Below, piece by piece: positions 23,201 to 35,658 of a stretch of DNA of 64,000 bases. The stretch covers positions 103,231,001-103,295,000 of the forward strand of contig CM075651.1 in the NCBI GenBank assembly GCA_037953625.1. The letters run 5' to 3'. Position 1 is the stretch's first letter. Each line of letters opens with the position of its first letter. This DNA is from Crotalaria pallida (taxonomy: Eukaryota > Streptophyta > Magnoliopsida > Fabales > Fabaceae). Made by a program: the position numbers and the translations under genes. The notes under the pieces are model-generated. The model searched no databases, had not been told where the DNA came from, and saw nothing but the letters and a program-made list of their open reading frames with translations.

Positions 23201-25265
23201 GTAGAATGGTTAAGAGAGTATTCTAAAGGCTTAGAATGGTCTAGGAATGTGTATTAGGACTTATACGAATATTAGAATGATCCTAAACAATGCTTTAGTC
23301 CCTAAGGGACGTAGAGGGTGTAGCATGAGTCCTTGGAGGTTCTAACAAGTGTAGAATGGTTAAGAGAGTATTCTAAAGGCTTAGAATGGTCTAGGAATGT
23401 GTATTAGGACATATACGAACCTTTAGAATGATCCTAAACAATGCTTTAGTCCCTAAGGGACGTAGAGGGTGTAGCATGAGTCCTTGGAGGTTCTAACAAG
23501 TGTAGAATGGTTAAGAGAGTATTCTAAAGGATTAGAATGGTCTAGGAATGTGTTTTAGGACTTATAAGAACCATTAGAATGATCCTAAACTTTGTTTGGT
23601 AACCTAAGGGACGTAGAGGGTGTAGCATGAGTCCTTGGAGGTTCTAAAAAGTGTATAATGGTTAAGAGAGTATTCTAAATGCTTAGAATGGTCTAGGAAT
23701 GTGTATTAGGACTTATAAGAACATTAGAATGATCCTAACCAATGCTTGAGTCCCCAAGGGACGTAGAGGGTGTGGCATGAGTCCTTGGAGGTTCTAACAA
23801 GTGTAGAATGGTTAAGAGAGTATTCTAATGGCTTAGAATGGTCTAGGAATGTGTATTAGGACTTATAAGAACCTTCAGAATGATCCTAAACATTGCTTGG
23901 TACCCCTCGGGACGTAGAGGGTGTAGCATGAGTCCGTGGAGGTTCTAACAAGTGTAGAATGGTTAAAAGAGTATTCTAAAGGCTTAGAATGGTCTAGGAA
24001 TGTGTATTAGGACTTATACGAATATTAGAATGATCCTAAACAATGCTTTAGTCCCTAAGGGACGTAGAGGGTGTAGCATGAGTCCTTGGAGGTTCTAACA
24101 AGTGTAGAATGGTTAAGAGAGTATTCTAAAGGCTTAGAATGGTCTAGGAATGTGTATTAGGACATATAAGAAACATTAGAATGATCCTAAACAATGCTTG
24201 AGTCCCCAAGGGACGTAGAGGGTGTAGCATGAGTCCTTGGAGGTTCTAGCAAGTGTAGAATGGTTAATAGAGTATTCCAAAGGTTTAGAATGGTCTAGAA
24301 ATGTGTTTTAGGACTTATAAGAACCATTAGAATGATCCTAAACATTGTTTGGTAACCTAAGGGACGTAGAGGGTGTAGCATGAGTCCTTGGAGGTTCTAA
24401 AAAGTGTATAATGGTTAAGAGAGTATTCTAAATGCTTAGAATGGTCTAGGAATGTGTATTAGGACTTATAAGAACATTAGAATGATCCTAACCAATGCTT
24501 GAGTCCCCAAGGGACGTAGAGGGTGTGGCATGAGTCCTTGGAGGTTCTAACAAGTGTAGAATGGTGAAGAGAGTATTCTAATGGCTTAGAATGGTCTAGG
24601 AATGTGTATTAGGACTTAAAAGAACATTAGAATGATCCTAACCAATGCTTGAGTCCCCAAGGGACGTAGAGGGTGTGGCATGAGTCCGTGGAGGTTCTAA
24701 CAAGTGTAGAATGGTTAAGAGAGTATTCTAATGGCTTAGAATGGTCTAGGAATGTGTATTAGGACTTATAAGAACCTTCAGAATGATCCTAAACATTGCT
24801 TGGTACCCCTCGGGACGTAGAGGGTGTAGCATGAGTCCGTGGAGGTTCTAACAAGTGTAGAATGGTTAAAAGAGTATTCTAAAGGCTTAGAATGGTCTAG
24901 GAATGTGTATTAGGACTTATACGAATATTAGAATGATCCTAAACAATGCTTTAGTCCCTAAGGGACGTAGAGGGTGTAGCATGAGTCCTTGGAGGTTCTA
25001 ACAAGTGTAGAATGGTTAAGAGAGTATTCTAAAGGCTTAGAATGGTCTAGGAATGTGTATTAGGACATATAAGAAACATTAGAATGATCCTAAACAATGC
25101 TTGAGTCCCCAAGGGACGTAGAGGGTGTAGCATGAGTCCTTGGAGGTTCTAGCAAGTGTAGAATGGTTAATAGAGTATTCCAAAGGTTTAGAATGGTCTT
25201 GAAATGTGTTTTAGGACTTATAAGAACCATTAGAATGATCCTAAACATTGTTTGGTAACCTAAGG
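20284..25265 (+). repeat. Mixed five-mer and six-mer HOR region
   Basis: Type A monomers (GTTCTAAAAAGTGTATAATGG) start at 20903, 21204, 21957, 22857, 23610 and 24363, so successive units are 301, 753, 900, 753, 753 and 903 bp long. The region is built mainly from the five-mer A-B-C-D'-G, with occasional two-mer and six-mer lengths. Near 24620-24680 a type B head is joined to a type A tail, adding a monomer. Only satellite is present. Confidence 0.8.
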
Positions 25266-26620
25266 GACGTAGAGGGTGTAGCATGAGTCCTTGGAGGTTC
25301 TAAAAAGTGTATAATGGTTAAGAGAGTATTCTAAATGCTTAGAATGGTCTAGGAATGTGTATTAGGACTTATAAGAACATTAGAATGATCCTAACCAATG
25401 CTTGAGTCCCCAAGGGACGTAGAGGGTGTGGCATGAGTCCTTGGAGGTTCTAACAAGTGTAGAATGGTGAAGAGAGTATTCTAATGGCTTAGAATGGTCT
25501 AGGAATGTGTATTAGGACTTATAAGAACCTTCAGAATGATCCTAAACATTGCTTGGTACCCCTAGGGACGTAGAGGGTGTAGCATGAGTCCGTGGAGGTT
25601 CTAACAAGTGTAGAATGGTTAAGAGAGTATTCTAAAGGCTTAGAATGGTCTAGGAATGTGTATTAGGACTTATACGAATATTAGAATGATCCTAAACAAT
25701 GCTTTAGTCCCTAAGGGACGTAGAGGGTGTAGCATGAGTCCTTGGAGGTTCTAACAAGTGTAGAATGGTTAAGAGAGTATTCTAAAGGCTTAGAATGGTC
25801 TAGGAATGTGTATTAGGACATATACGAACCTTTAGAATGATCCTAAACATTGCTTGCTATCCCAAGGGACGTAGAGGGTGTAGCATGTGTCCATGGAGGT
25901 TCTAACAAGTGTAGAATGGTTAAGAGAGTATTCTAAAGGCTTAGAATGGTCTAGGAATGTGTATTAGGACTTATAAGAACCTTCAGAATGATCCTAAACA
26001 TTGCTTGAGTCCCCAAGGGACGTAGAGTGTGTGGCATGAGTCCTTGGAGGTTCTAACAAGTGGAGAATGGTTAATAGAGTATTCCAAAGGTTTAAAATGG
26101 TCTAGAAATGTGTTTTAGGACTTATAAGAACCATTAGAATGATCCTAAACATTGTTTGGTAACCTAAGGGACGTAGAGGGTGTAGCATGAGTCCTTGGAG
26201 GTTCTAAAAAGTGTATAATGGTTAAGAGAGTATTCTAAATGCTTAGAATGGTCTAGGAATGTGTATTAGGACTTATAAGAACATTAGAGTGATCCTAACC
26301 AATGCTTGAGTCCCCAAGGGACGTAGAGGGTGTGGCATGAGTCCTTGGAGGTTCTAACAAGTGTAGAATGGTGAAGAGAGTATTCTAATGGCTTAGAATG
26401 GTCTAGGAATGTGTATTAGGACTTATAAGAACCTTCAGAATGATCCTAAACATTGCTTGGTACCCCTAGGGACGTAGAGGGTGTAGCATGAGTCCGTGGA
26501 GGTTCTAACAAGTGTAGAATGGTTAAGAGAGTATTCTAAAGGCTTAGAATGGTCTAGGAATGTGTATTAGGACTTATACGAATATTAGAATGATCCTAAA
26601 CAATGCTTTAGTCCCTAAGG

Positions 26621-26771
26621 GACGTAGAGGGTGTAGCATGAGTCCTTGGAGGTTCTAACAAGTGTAGAATGGTTAAGAGAGTATTCTAAAGGCTTAGAAT
26701 GGTCTAGGAATGTGTATTAGGACATATAAGAAACATTAGAATGATCCTAAACAATGCTTGAGTCCCCAAGG
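26621..26771 (+). repeat. Monomer type D' of the five-mer HOR
   Basis: It begins like type D, with GGACATATA, but continues AAGAAACATTAG and ends CAATGCTTGAGTCCCCAAGG instead of the D ending GCTTGCTATCCC. It replaces D and E in the 753 bp unit and is always followed by type G. It could be a recombinant of D with an older monomer like those near 1741 or 21760. Confidence 0.75.
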
Positions 26772-26922
26772 GACGTAGAGGGTGTAGCATGAGTCCTTGG
26801 AGGTTCTAGCAAGTGTAGAATGGTTAATAGAGTATTCCAAAGGTTTAGAATGGTCTAGAAATGTGTTTTAGGACTTATAAGAACCATTAGAATGATCCTA
26901 AACATTGTTTGGTAACCTAAGG
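26772..26922 (+). repeat. Monomer type G of the five-mer HOR
   Basis: Marked by GGTTCTAGCAAGTG, ATTCCAAAGGTTTAG, TCTAGAAATGTGTTTTAGG and the ending TTTGGTAACCTAAGG. It shares its right part with type F but has a B-independent left part and keeps TTTAGAATGG where F has TTTAAAATGG. Together with D' it distinguishes the five-mer from the six-mer. Confidence 0.75.
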
Positions 26923-29900
26923 GACGTAGAGGGTGTAGCATGAGTCCTTGGAGGTTCTAAAAAGTGTATAATGGTTAAGATAGTATTCTAAATGCTTAGA
27001 ATGGTCTAGGAATGTGTATTAGGACTTATAAGAACATTAGAATGATCCTAACCAATGCTTGAGTCCCCAAGGGACGTAGAGGGTGTGGCATGAGTCCTTG
27101 GAGGTTCTAACAAGTGTAGAATGGTGAAGAGAGTATTCTAATGGCTTAGAATGGTCTAGGAATGTGTATTAGGACTTATAAGAACCTTCAGAATGATCCT
27201 AAACATTGCTTGGTACCCCTAGGGACGTAGAGGGTGTAGCATGAGTCCGTGGAGGTTCTAACAAGTGTAGAATGGTTAAGAGAGTATTCTAAAGGCTTAG
27301 AATGGTCTAGGAATGTGTATTAGGACTTATACGAATATTAGAATGATCCTAAACAATGCTTTAGTCCCTAAGGGACGTAGAGGGTGTAGCATGAGTCCTT
27401 GGAGGTTCTAACAAGTGTAGAATGGTTAAGAGAGTATTCTAAAGGCTTAGAATGGTCTAGGAATGTGTATTAGGACATATACGAACCTTTAGAATGATCC
27501 TAAACATTGCTTGCTATCCCAAGGGACGTAGAGGGTGTAGCATGTGTCCATGGAGGTTCTAACAAGTGTAGAATGGTTAAGAGAGTATTCTAAAGGCTTA
27601 AATGGTCTAGGAATGTGTATTAGGACTTATAAGAACCTTCAGAATGATCCTAAACATTGCTTGAGTCCCCAAGGGACGTAGAGTGTGTGGCATGAGTCCT
27701 TGGAGGTTCTAACAAGTGGAGAATGGTTAATAGAGTATTCCAAAGGTTTAAAATGGTCTAGAAATGTGTTTTAGGACTTATAAGAACCATTAGAATGATC
27801 CTAAACATTGTTTGGTAACCTAAGGGACGTAGAGGGTGTAGCATGAGTCCTTGGAGGTTCTAAAAAGTGTATAATGGTTAAGAGAGTATTCTAAATGCTT
27901 AGAATGGTCTAGGAATGTGTATTAGGACTTATAAGAACATTAGAGTGATCCTAACCAATGCTTGAGTCCCCAAGGGACGTAGAGGGTGTGGCATGAGTCC
28001 TTGGAGGTTCTAACAAGTGTAGAATGGTGAAGAGAGTATTCTAATGGCTTAGAATGGTCTAGGAATGTGTATTAGGACTTATAAGAACCTTCAGAATGAT
28101 CCTAAACATTGCTTGGTACCCCTAGGGACGTAGAGGGTGTAGCATGAGTCCGTGGAGGTTCTAACAAGTGTAGAATGGTTAAGAGAGTATTCTAAAGGCT
28201 TAGAATGGTCTAGGAATGTGTATTAGGACTTATACGAATATTAGAATGATCCTAAACAATGCTTTAGTCCCTAAGGGACGTAGAGGGTGTAGCATGAGTC
28301 CTTGGAGGTTCTAACAAGTGTAGAATGGTTAAGAGAGTATTCTAAAGGCTTAGAATGGTCTAGGAATGTGTATTAGGACATATACGAACCTTTAGAATGA
28401 TCCTAAACATTGCTTGCTATCCCAAGGGACGTAGAGGGTGTAGCATGTGTCCATGGAGGTTCTAACAAGTGTAGAATGGTTAAGAGAGTATTCTAAAGGC
28501 TTAGAATGGTCTAGGAATGTGTATTAGGACTTATAAGAACCTTCAGAATGATCCTAAACATTGCTTGAGTCCCCAAGGGACGTAGAGTGTGTGGCATGAG
28601 TCCTTGGAGGTTCTAACAAGTGGAGAATGGTTAATAGAGTATTCCAAAGGTTTAAAATGGTCTAGAAATGTGTTTTAGGACTTATAAGAACCATTAGAAT
28701 GATCCTAAACATTGTTTGGTAACCTAAGGGACGTAGAGGGTGTAGCATGAGTCCTTGGAGGTTCTAAAAAGTGTATAATGGTTAAGAGAGTATTCTAAAT
28801 GCTTAGAATGGTCTAGGAATGTGTATTAGGACTTATAAGAACATTAGAATGATCCTAACCAATGCTTGAGTCCCCAAGGGACGTAGAGGGTGTGGCATGA
28901 GTCCTTGGAGGTTCTAACAAGTGTAGAATGGTGAAGAGAGTATTCTAATGGCTTAGAATGGTCTAGGAATGTGTATTAGGACTTATAAGAACATTAGAAT
29001 GATCCTAACCAATGCTTGAGTCCCCAAGGGACGTAGAGGGTGTGGCATGAGTCCTTGGAGGTTCTAACAAGTGTAGAATGGTTAAGAGAGTATTCTAATG
29101 GCTTAGAATGGTCTAGGAATGTGTATTAGGACTTATAAGAACCTTCAGAATGATCCTAAACATTGCTTGGTACCCCTCGGGACGTAGAGGGTGTAGCATG
29201 AGTCCGTGGAGGTTCTAACAAGTGTAGAATGGTTAAAAGAGTATTCTAAAGGCTTAGAATGGTCTAGGAATGTGTATTAGGACTTATACGAATATTAGAA
29301 TGATCCTAAACAATGCTTTAGTCCCTAAGGGACGTAGAGGGTGTAGCATGAGTCCTTGGAGGTTCTAACAAGTGTAGAATGGTTAAGAGAGTATTCTAAA
29401 GGCTTAGAATGGTCTAGGAATGTGTATTAGGACATATAAGAAACATTAGAATGATCCTAAACAATGCTTGAGTCCCCAAGGGACGTAGAGGGTGTAGCAT
29501 GAGTCCTTGGAGGTTCTAGCAAGTGTAGAATGGTTAATAGAGTATTCCAAAGGTTTAGAATGGTCTAGAAATGTGTTTTAGGACTTATAAGAACCATTAG
29601 AATGATCCTAAACATTGTTTGGTAACCTAAGGGACGTAGAGGGTGTAGCATGAGTCCTTGGAGGTTCTAAAAAGTGTATAATGGTTAAGAGAGTATTCTA
29701 AATGCTTAGAATGGTCTAGGAATGTGTATTAGGACTTATAAGAACATTAGAATGATCCTAACCAATGCTTGAGTCCCCAAGGGACGTAGAGGGTGTGGCA
29801 TGAGTCCTTGGAAGTTCTAACAAGTGTAGAATGGTGAAGAGAGTATTCTAATGGCTTAGAATGGTCTAGGAATGTGTATTAGGACTTATAAGAACCTTCA

Positions 29901-30536
29901 GAATGATCCTAAACATTGCTTGGTACCCCTAGGGACGTAGAGGGTGTAGCATGAGTCCGTGGAGGTTCTAACAAGTGTAGAATGGTTAAGAGAGTATTCT
30001 AAAGGCTTAGAATGGTCTAGGAATGTGTATTAGGACTTATACGAATATTAGAATGATCCTAAACAATGCTTTAGTCCCTAAGGGACGTAGAGGGTGTAGC
30101 ATGAGTCCTTGGAGGTTCTAACAAGTGTAGAATGGTTAAGAGAGTATTCTAAAGGCTTAGAATGGTCTAGGAATGTGTATTAGGACATATACGAACCTTT
30201 AGAATGATCCTAAACATTGCTTGCTATCCCAAGGGACGTAGAGGGTGTAGCATGTGTCCATGGAGGTTCTAACAAGTGTAGAATGGTTAAGAGAGTATTC
30301 TAAAGGCTTAGAATGGTCTAGGAATGTGTATTAGGACTTATAAGAACCTTCAGAATGATCCTAAACATTGCTTGAGTCCCCAAGGGACGTAGAGTGTGTG
30401 GCATGAGTCCTTGGAGGTTCTAACAAGTGGAGAATGGTTAATAGAGTATTCCAAAGGTTTAAAATGGTCTAGAAATGTGTTTTAGGACTTATAAGAACCA
30501 TTAGAATGATCCTAAACATTGTTTGGTAACCTAAGG

Positions 30537-30686
30537 GACGTAGAGGGTGTAGCATGAGTCCTTGGAGGTTCTAAAAAGTGTATAATGGTTAAGAGAGTAT
30601 TCTAAATGCTTAGAATGGTCTAGGAATGTGTATTAGGACTTATAAGAACATTAGAATGATCCTAACCAATGCTTGAGTCCCCAAGG
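30537..30686 (+). repeat. HOR monomer type A
   Basis: Diagnostic bases: GTTCTAAAAAGTGTATAATGG, ATTCTAAATGCTTAG, AAGAACATTAG, CCTAACCAATGCTTGAG. Length is 150 bp. The dyad loop is ATGC. It is the easiest anchor for counting HOR units. Confidence 0.9.
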
Positions 30687-30837
30687 GACGTAGAGGGTGT
30701 GGCATGAGTCCTTGGAGGTTCTAACAAGTGTAGAATGGTGAAGAGAGTATTCTAATGGCTTAGAATGGTCTAGGAATGTGTATTAGGACTTATAAGAACC
30801 TTCAGAATGATCCTAAACATTGCTTGGTACCCCTAGG
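30687..30837 (+). repeat. HOR monomer type B
   Basis: Diagnostic bases: GGTGTGGCATGAG, ATGGTGAAGAGAG, ATTCTAATGGCTTAG, GAACCTTCAGAATG and the ending GGTACCCCTAGG. Some copies have GTTAAGAG instead of GTGAAGAG, and some end CCCCTCGGG. Confidence 0.9.
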
Positions 30838-30987
30838 GACGTAGAGGGTGTAGCATGAGTCCGTGGAGGTTCTAACAAGTGTAGAATGGTTAAGAGAGTA
30901 TTCTAAAGGCTTAGAATGGTCTAGGAATGTGTATTAGGACTTATACGAATATTAGAATGATCCTAAACAATGCTTTAGTCCCTAAGG
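30838..30987 (+). repeat. HOR monomer type C
   Basis: Diagnostic bases: CATGAGTCCGTGGAGG, TTATACGAATATTAG and the ending GCTTTAGTCCCTAAGG. The TCCGTGG change is almost exclusive to this type. Length is 150 bp. Confidence 0.9.
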
Positions 30988-31138
30988 GACGTAGAGGGTG
31001 TAGCATGAGTCCTTGGAGGTTCTAACAAGTGTAGAATGGTTAAGAGAGTATTCTAAAGGCTTAGAATGGTCTAGGAATGTGTATTAGGACATATACGAAC
31101 CTTTAGAATGATCCTAAACATTGCTTGCTATCCCAAGG
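30988..31138 (+). repeat. HOR monomer type D
   Basis: Diagnostic bases: TAGGACATATACGAACCTTTAG and the ending GCTTGCTATCCCAAGG. Copies outside the core end GCTTGGTATCCC, so GCTATCCC looks like a derived change spread with the six-mer. Confidence 0.9.
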
Positions 31139-31289
31139 GACGTAGAGGGTGTAGCATGTGTCCATGGAGGTTCTAACAAGTGTAGAATGGTTAAGAGAGT
31201 ATTCTAAAGGCTTAGAATGGTCTAGGAATGTGTATTAGGACTTATAAGAACCTTCAGAATGATCCTAAACATTGCTTGAGTCCCCAAGG
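31139..31289 (+). repeat. HOR monomer type E
   Basis: Diagnostic bases: CATGTGTCCATGGAGG, GAACCTTCAGAATG and the ending GCTTGAGTCCCCAAGG. In super-repeat copies the ending is CCCATGGGAC, for example at 33091 and 35351. Confidence 0.9.
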
Positions 31290-31440
31290 GACGTAGAGTG
31301 TGTGGCATGAGTCCTTGGAGGTTCTAACAAGTGGAGAATGGTTAATAGAGTATTCCAAAGGTTTAAAATGGTCTAGAAATGTGTTTTAGGACTTATAAGA
31401 ACCATTAGAATGATCCTAAACATTGTTTGGTAACCTAAGG
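31290..31440 (+). repeat. HOR monomer type F
   Basis: Diagnostic bases: GTAGAGTGTGTGGC, AACAAGTGGAGAATGG, TTAATAGAG, ATTCCAAAGGTTTAAAATGG, CTAGAAATGTGTTTTAGG and the ending TTTGGTAACCTAAGG. It is the most diverged member, and both dyads are weakened in it. Confidence 0.9.
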
Positions 31441-33097
31441 GACGTAGAGGGTGTAGCATGAGTCCTTGGAGGTTCTAAAAAGTGTATAATGGTTAAGAGA
31501 GTATTCTAAATGCTTAGAATGGTCTAGGAATGTGTATTAGGACTTATAAGAACATTAGAATGATCCTAACCAATGCTTGAGTCCCCAAGGGACGTAGAGG
31601 GTGTGGCATGAGTCCTTGGAGGTTCTAACAAGTGTAGAATGGTGAAGAGAGTATTCTAATGGCTTAGAATGGTCTAGGAATGTGTATTAGGACTTATAAG
31701 AACCTTCAGAATGATCCTAAACATTGCTTGGTACCCCTAGGGACGTAGAGGGTGTAGCATGAGTCCGTGGAGGTTCTAACAAGTGTAGAATGGTTAAGAG
31801 AGTATTCTAAAGGCTTAGAATGGTCTAGGAATGTGTATTAGGACTTATACGAATATTAGAATGATCCTAAACAATGCTTTAGTCCCTAAGGGACGTAGAG
31901 GGTGTAGCATGAGTCCTTGGAGGTTCTAACAAGTGTAGAATGGTTAAGAGAGTATTCTAAAGGCTTAGAATGGTCTAGGAATGTGTATTAGGACATATAC
32001 GAACCTTTAGAATGATCCTAAACATTGCTTGCTATCCCAAGGGACGTAGAGGGTGTAGCATGTGTCCATGGAGGTTCTAACAAGTGTAGAATGGTTAAGA
32101 GAGTATTCTAAAGGCTTAGAATGGTCTAGGAATGTGTATTAGGACTTATAAGAACCTTCAGAATGATCCTAAACATTGCTTGAGTCCCCAAGGGACGTAG
32201 AGTGTGTGGCATGAGTCCTTGGAGGTTCTAACAAGTGGAGAATGGTTAATAGAGTATTCCAAAGGTTTAAAATGGTCTAGAAATGTGTTTTAGGACTTAT
32301 AAGAACCATTAGAATGATCCTAAACATTGTTTGGTAACCTAAGGGACGTAGAGGGTGTAGCATGAGTCCTTGGAGGTTCTAAAAAGTGTATAATGGTTAA
32401 GAGAGTATTCTAAATGCTTAGAATGGTCTAGGAATGTGTATTAGGACTTATAAGAACATTAGAATGATCCTAACCAATGCTTGAGTCCCCAAGGGACTTA
32501 GAGGGTGTGGCATGAGTCCTTGGAGGTTCTAACAAGTGTAGAATGGTGAAGAGAGTATTCTAATGGCTTAGAATGGTCTAGGAATGTGTATTAGGACTTA
32601 TAAGAACCTTCAGAATGATCCTAAACATTGCTTGGTACCCCTAGGGACGTAGAGGGTGTAGCATGAGTCCGTGGAGGTTCTAACAAGTGTAGAATGGTTA
32701 AGAGAGTATTCTAAAGGCTTAGAATGGTCTAGGAATGTGTATTAGGACTTATACGAATATTAGAATGATCCTAAACAATGCTTTAGTCCCTAAGGGACGT
32801 AGAGGGTATAGCATGAGTCCTTGGAGGTTCTAACAAGTGTAGAATGGTTAAGAGAGTATTCTAAAGGCTTAGAATGGTCTAGGAATGTGTATTAGGACAT
32901 ATACGAACCTTTAGAATGATCCTAAACATTGCTTGCTATCCCAAGGGACGTAGAGGGTGTAGCATGTGTCCATGGAGGTTCTAACAAGTGTAGAATGGTT
33001 AAGAGAGTATTCTAAAGGCTTAGAATGGTCTAGGAATGTGTATTAGGACTTATAAGAACCTTCAGAATGATCCTAAACATTGCTTGAGTCCCCATGG

Positions 33098-33248
33098 GAC
33101 GTAGAGTGTGTGGCATGAGTCCTTGGAGGTTCTAACAAGTGTAGAATGGTTAAGAGAGTATTTTAATGGCTTAGAATGGTCTAGGAATGTGTATTAGGAC
33201 TTATAAGAACCTTCAGAATGATCCTAAACATTGCTTGGTACCCCTCGG
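33098..33248 (+). repeat. Hybrid monomer F/B (first form)
   Basis: It begins as type F (GTAGAGTGTGTGGC) and ends as type B (AATGGCTTAG, CCTTCAG, CCCCTCGGG). It connects a six-mer with a C-D'-G series, producing a nine-monomer, 1,356 bp unit from 32345 to 33700. Its copy lies 6,177 bp downstream. It is probably the product of an unequal exchange between F and B. Confidence 0.75.
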
Positions 33249-35357
33249 GACGTAGAGGGTGTAGCATGAGTCCGTGGAGGTTCTAACAAGTGTAGAATGG
33301 TTAAAAGAGTATTCTAAAGGCTTAGAATGGTCTAGGAATGTGTATTAGGACTTATACGAATATTAGAATGATCCTAAACAATGCTTTAGTCCCTAAGGGA
33401 CGTAGAGGGTGTAGCATGAGTCCTTGGAGGTTCTAACAAGTGTAGAATGGTTAAGAGAGTATTCTAAAGGCTTAGAATGGTCTAGGAATGTGTATTAGGA
33501 CATATAAGAAACATTAGAATGATCCTAAACAATGCTTGAGTCCCCAAGGGACGTAGAGGGTGTAGCATGAGTCCTTGGAGGTTCTAGCAAGTGTAGAATG
33601 GTTAATAGAGTATTCCAAAGGTTTAGAATGGTCTAGAAATGTGTTTTAGGACTTATAAGAACCATTAGAATGATCCTAAACATTGTTTGGTAACCTAAGG
33701 GACGTAGAGGGTGTAGCATGAGTCCTTGGAGGTTCTAAAAAGTGTATAATGGTTAAGAGAGTATTCTAAATGCTTAGAATGGTCTAGGAATGTGTATTAG
33801 GACTTATAAGAACATTAGAATGATCCTAACCAATGCTTGAGTCCCCAAGGGACGTAGAGGGTGTGGCATGAGTCCTTGGAGGTTCTAACAAGTGTAGAAT
33901 GGTGAAGAGAGTATTCTAATGGCTTAGAATGGTCTAGGAATGTGTATTAGGACTTATAAGAACCTTCAGAATGATCCTAAACATTGCTTGGTACCCCTAG
34001 GGACGTAGAGGGTGTAGCATGAGTCCGTGGAGGTTCTAACAAGTGTAGAATGGTTAAGAGAGTATTCTAAAGGCTTAGAATGGTCTAGGAATGTGTATTA
34101 GGACTTATACGAATATTAGAATGATCCTAAACAATGCTTTAGTCCCTAAGGGACGTAGAGGGTGTAGCATGAGTCCTTGGAGGTTCTAACAAGTGTAGAA
34201 TGGTTAAGAGAGTATTCTAAAGGCTTAGAATGGTCTAGGAATGTGTATTAGGACATATACGAACCTTTAGAATGATCCTAAACATTGCTTGCTATCCCAA
34301 GGGACGTAGAGGGTGTAGCATGTGTCCATGGAGGTTCTAACAAGTGTAGAATGGTTAAGAGAGTATTCTAAAGGCTTAGAATGGTCTAGGAATGTGTATT
34401 AGGACTTATAAGAACCTTCAGAATGATCCTAAACATTGCTTGAGTCCCCAAGGGACGTAGAGTGTGTGGCATGAGTCCTTGGAGGTTCTAACAAGTGGAG
34501 AATGGTTAATAGAGTATTCCAAAGGTTTAAAATGGTCTAGAAATGTGTTTTAGGACTTATAAGAACCATTAGAATGATCCTAAACATTGTTTGGTAACCT
34601 AAGGGACGTAGAGGGTGTAGCATGAGTCCTTGGAGGTTCTAAAAAGTGTATAATGGTTAAGAGAGTATTCTAAATGCTTAGAATGGTCTAGGAATGTGTA
34701 TTAGGACTTATAAGAACATTAGAATGATCCTAACCAATGCTTGAGTCCCCAAGGGACGTAGAGGGTGTGGCATGAGTCCTTGGAGGTTCTAACAAGTGTA
34801 GAATGGTGAAGAGAGTATTCTAATGGCTTAGAATGGTCTAGGAATGTGTATTAGGACTTATAAGAACCTTCAGAATGATCCTAAACATTGCTTGGTACCC
34901 CTAGGGACGTAGAGGGTGTAGCATGAGTCCGTGGAGGTTCTAACAAGTGTAGAATGGTTAAGAGAGTATTCTAAAGGCTTAGAATGGTCTAGGAATGTGT
35001 ATTAGGACTTATACGAATATTAGAATGATCCTAAACAATGCTTTAGTCCCTAAGGGACGTAGAGGGTGTAGCATGAGTCCTTGGAGGTTCTAACAAGTGT
35101 AGAATGGTTAAGAGAGTATTCTAAAGGCTTAGAATGGTCTAGGAATGTGTATTAGGACATATACGAACCTTTAGAATGATCCTAAACATTGCTTGCTATC
35201 CCAAGGGACGTAGAGGGTGTAGCATGTGTCCATGGAGGTTCTAACAAGTGTAGAATGGTTAAGAGAGTATTCTAAAGGCTTAGAATGGTCTAGGAATGTG
35301 TATTAGGACTTATAAGAACCTTCAGAATGATCCTAAACATTGCTTGAGTCCCCATGG

Positions 35358-35508
35358 GACGTAGAGTGTGTGGCATGAGTCCTTGGAGGTTCTAACTAGT
35401 GGAGAATGGTTAATAGAGTATTCCAAAGGTTTAGAATGGTCTAGGAATGTGTATTAGGACTTATAAGAACCTTCAGAATGATCCTAAACATTGCTTGGTG
35501 CCCCTAGG
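35358..35508 (+). repeat. Hybrid monomer F/B (second form)
   Basis: Type F bases continue further here (AACTAGTGGAG, TTAATAGAG, ATTCCAAAGGTTTAG) before a B-like end (CCTTCAG, GGTGCCCCTAGG). The switch point therefore lies further right than in the hybrid at 33098, implying an independent exchange. Copies follow near 41535, 42439, 43042, 44851, 45454, 47564 and 48769. Confidence 0.75.
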
Positions 35509-35658
35509 GACGTAGAGGGTGTAGCATGAGTCCGTGGAGGTTCTAACAAGTGTAGAATGGTTAAGAGAGTATTCTAAAGGCTTAGAATGGTCTAGGAATG
35601 TGTATTAGGACTTATACGAATATTAGAATGATCCTAAACAATGCTTTAGTCCCTAAGG

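Larger units (their letters stand above)
25266..29632 (+). repeat. Alternating 903-904 and 753 bp HOR units
   Basis: Type A starts fall at 25266, 26170, 26923, 27826, 28730 and 29633, giving 904, 753, 903, 904 and 903 bp. The unit at 26923 is 903 bp because one G is missing near 27600 (GGCTTAAATGG). The unit at 28730 is not the standard six-mer: an extra B/A hybrid (28880-29029) precedes a B-C-D'-G series. Confidence 0.85.
30537..31440 (+). repeat. Reference 904 bp six-monomer HOR unit (A-B-C-D-E-F)
   Basis: A typical core unit. The next one, 31441-32344, looks identical by eye, and further units follow at 34605's left neighbour, 35810, 36714 and 37618. Component lengths are 150, 151, 150, 151, 151 and 151 bp. 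Within a unit the monomers differ at a dozen or more positions, whereas the same monomer in successive units is almost invariant, which is the defining mark of a higher-order repeat. Confidence 0.9.

Noticed and set aside
24941..24965. Telomere-like CCCTAA in type C endings
   Set aside because: It occurs once per monomer as part of GTCCCTAAGGGAC and is never tandem.
30641..30660. TATA-like TTATAAG in most monomers as promoters
   Set aside because: An AT-rich word expected in such DNA; the position varies between TTATAAG, TTATACG and CATATACG and no downstream gene exists.
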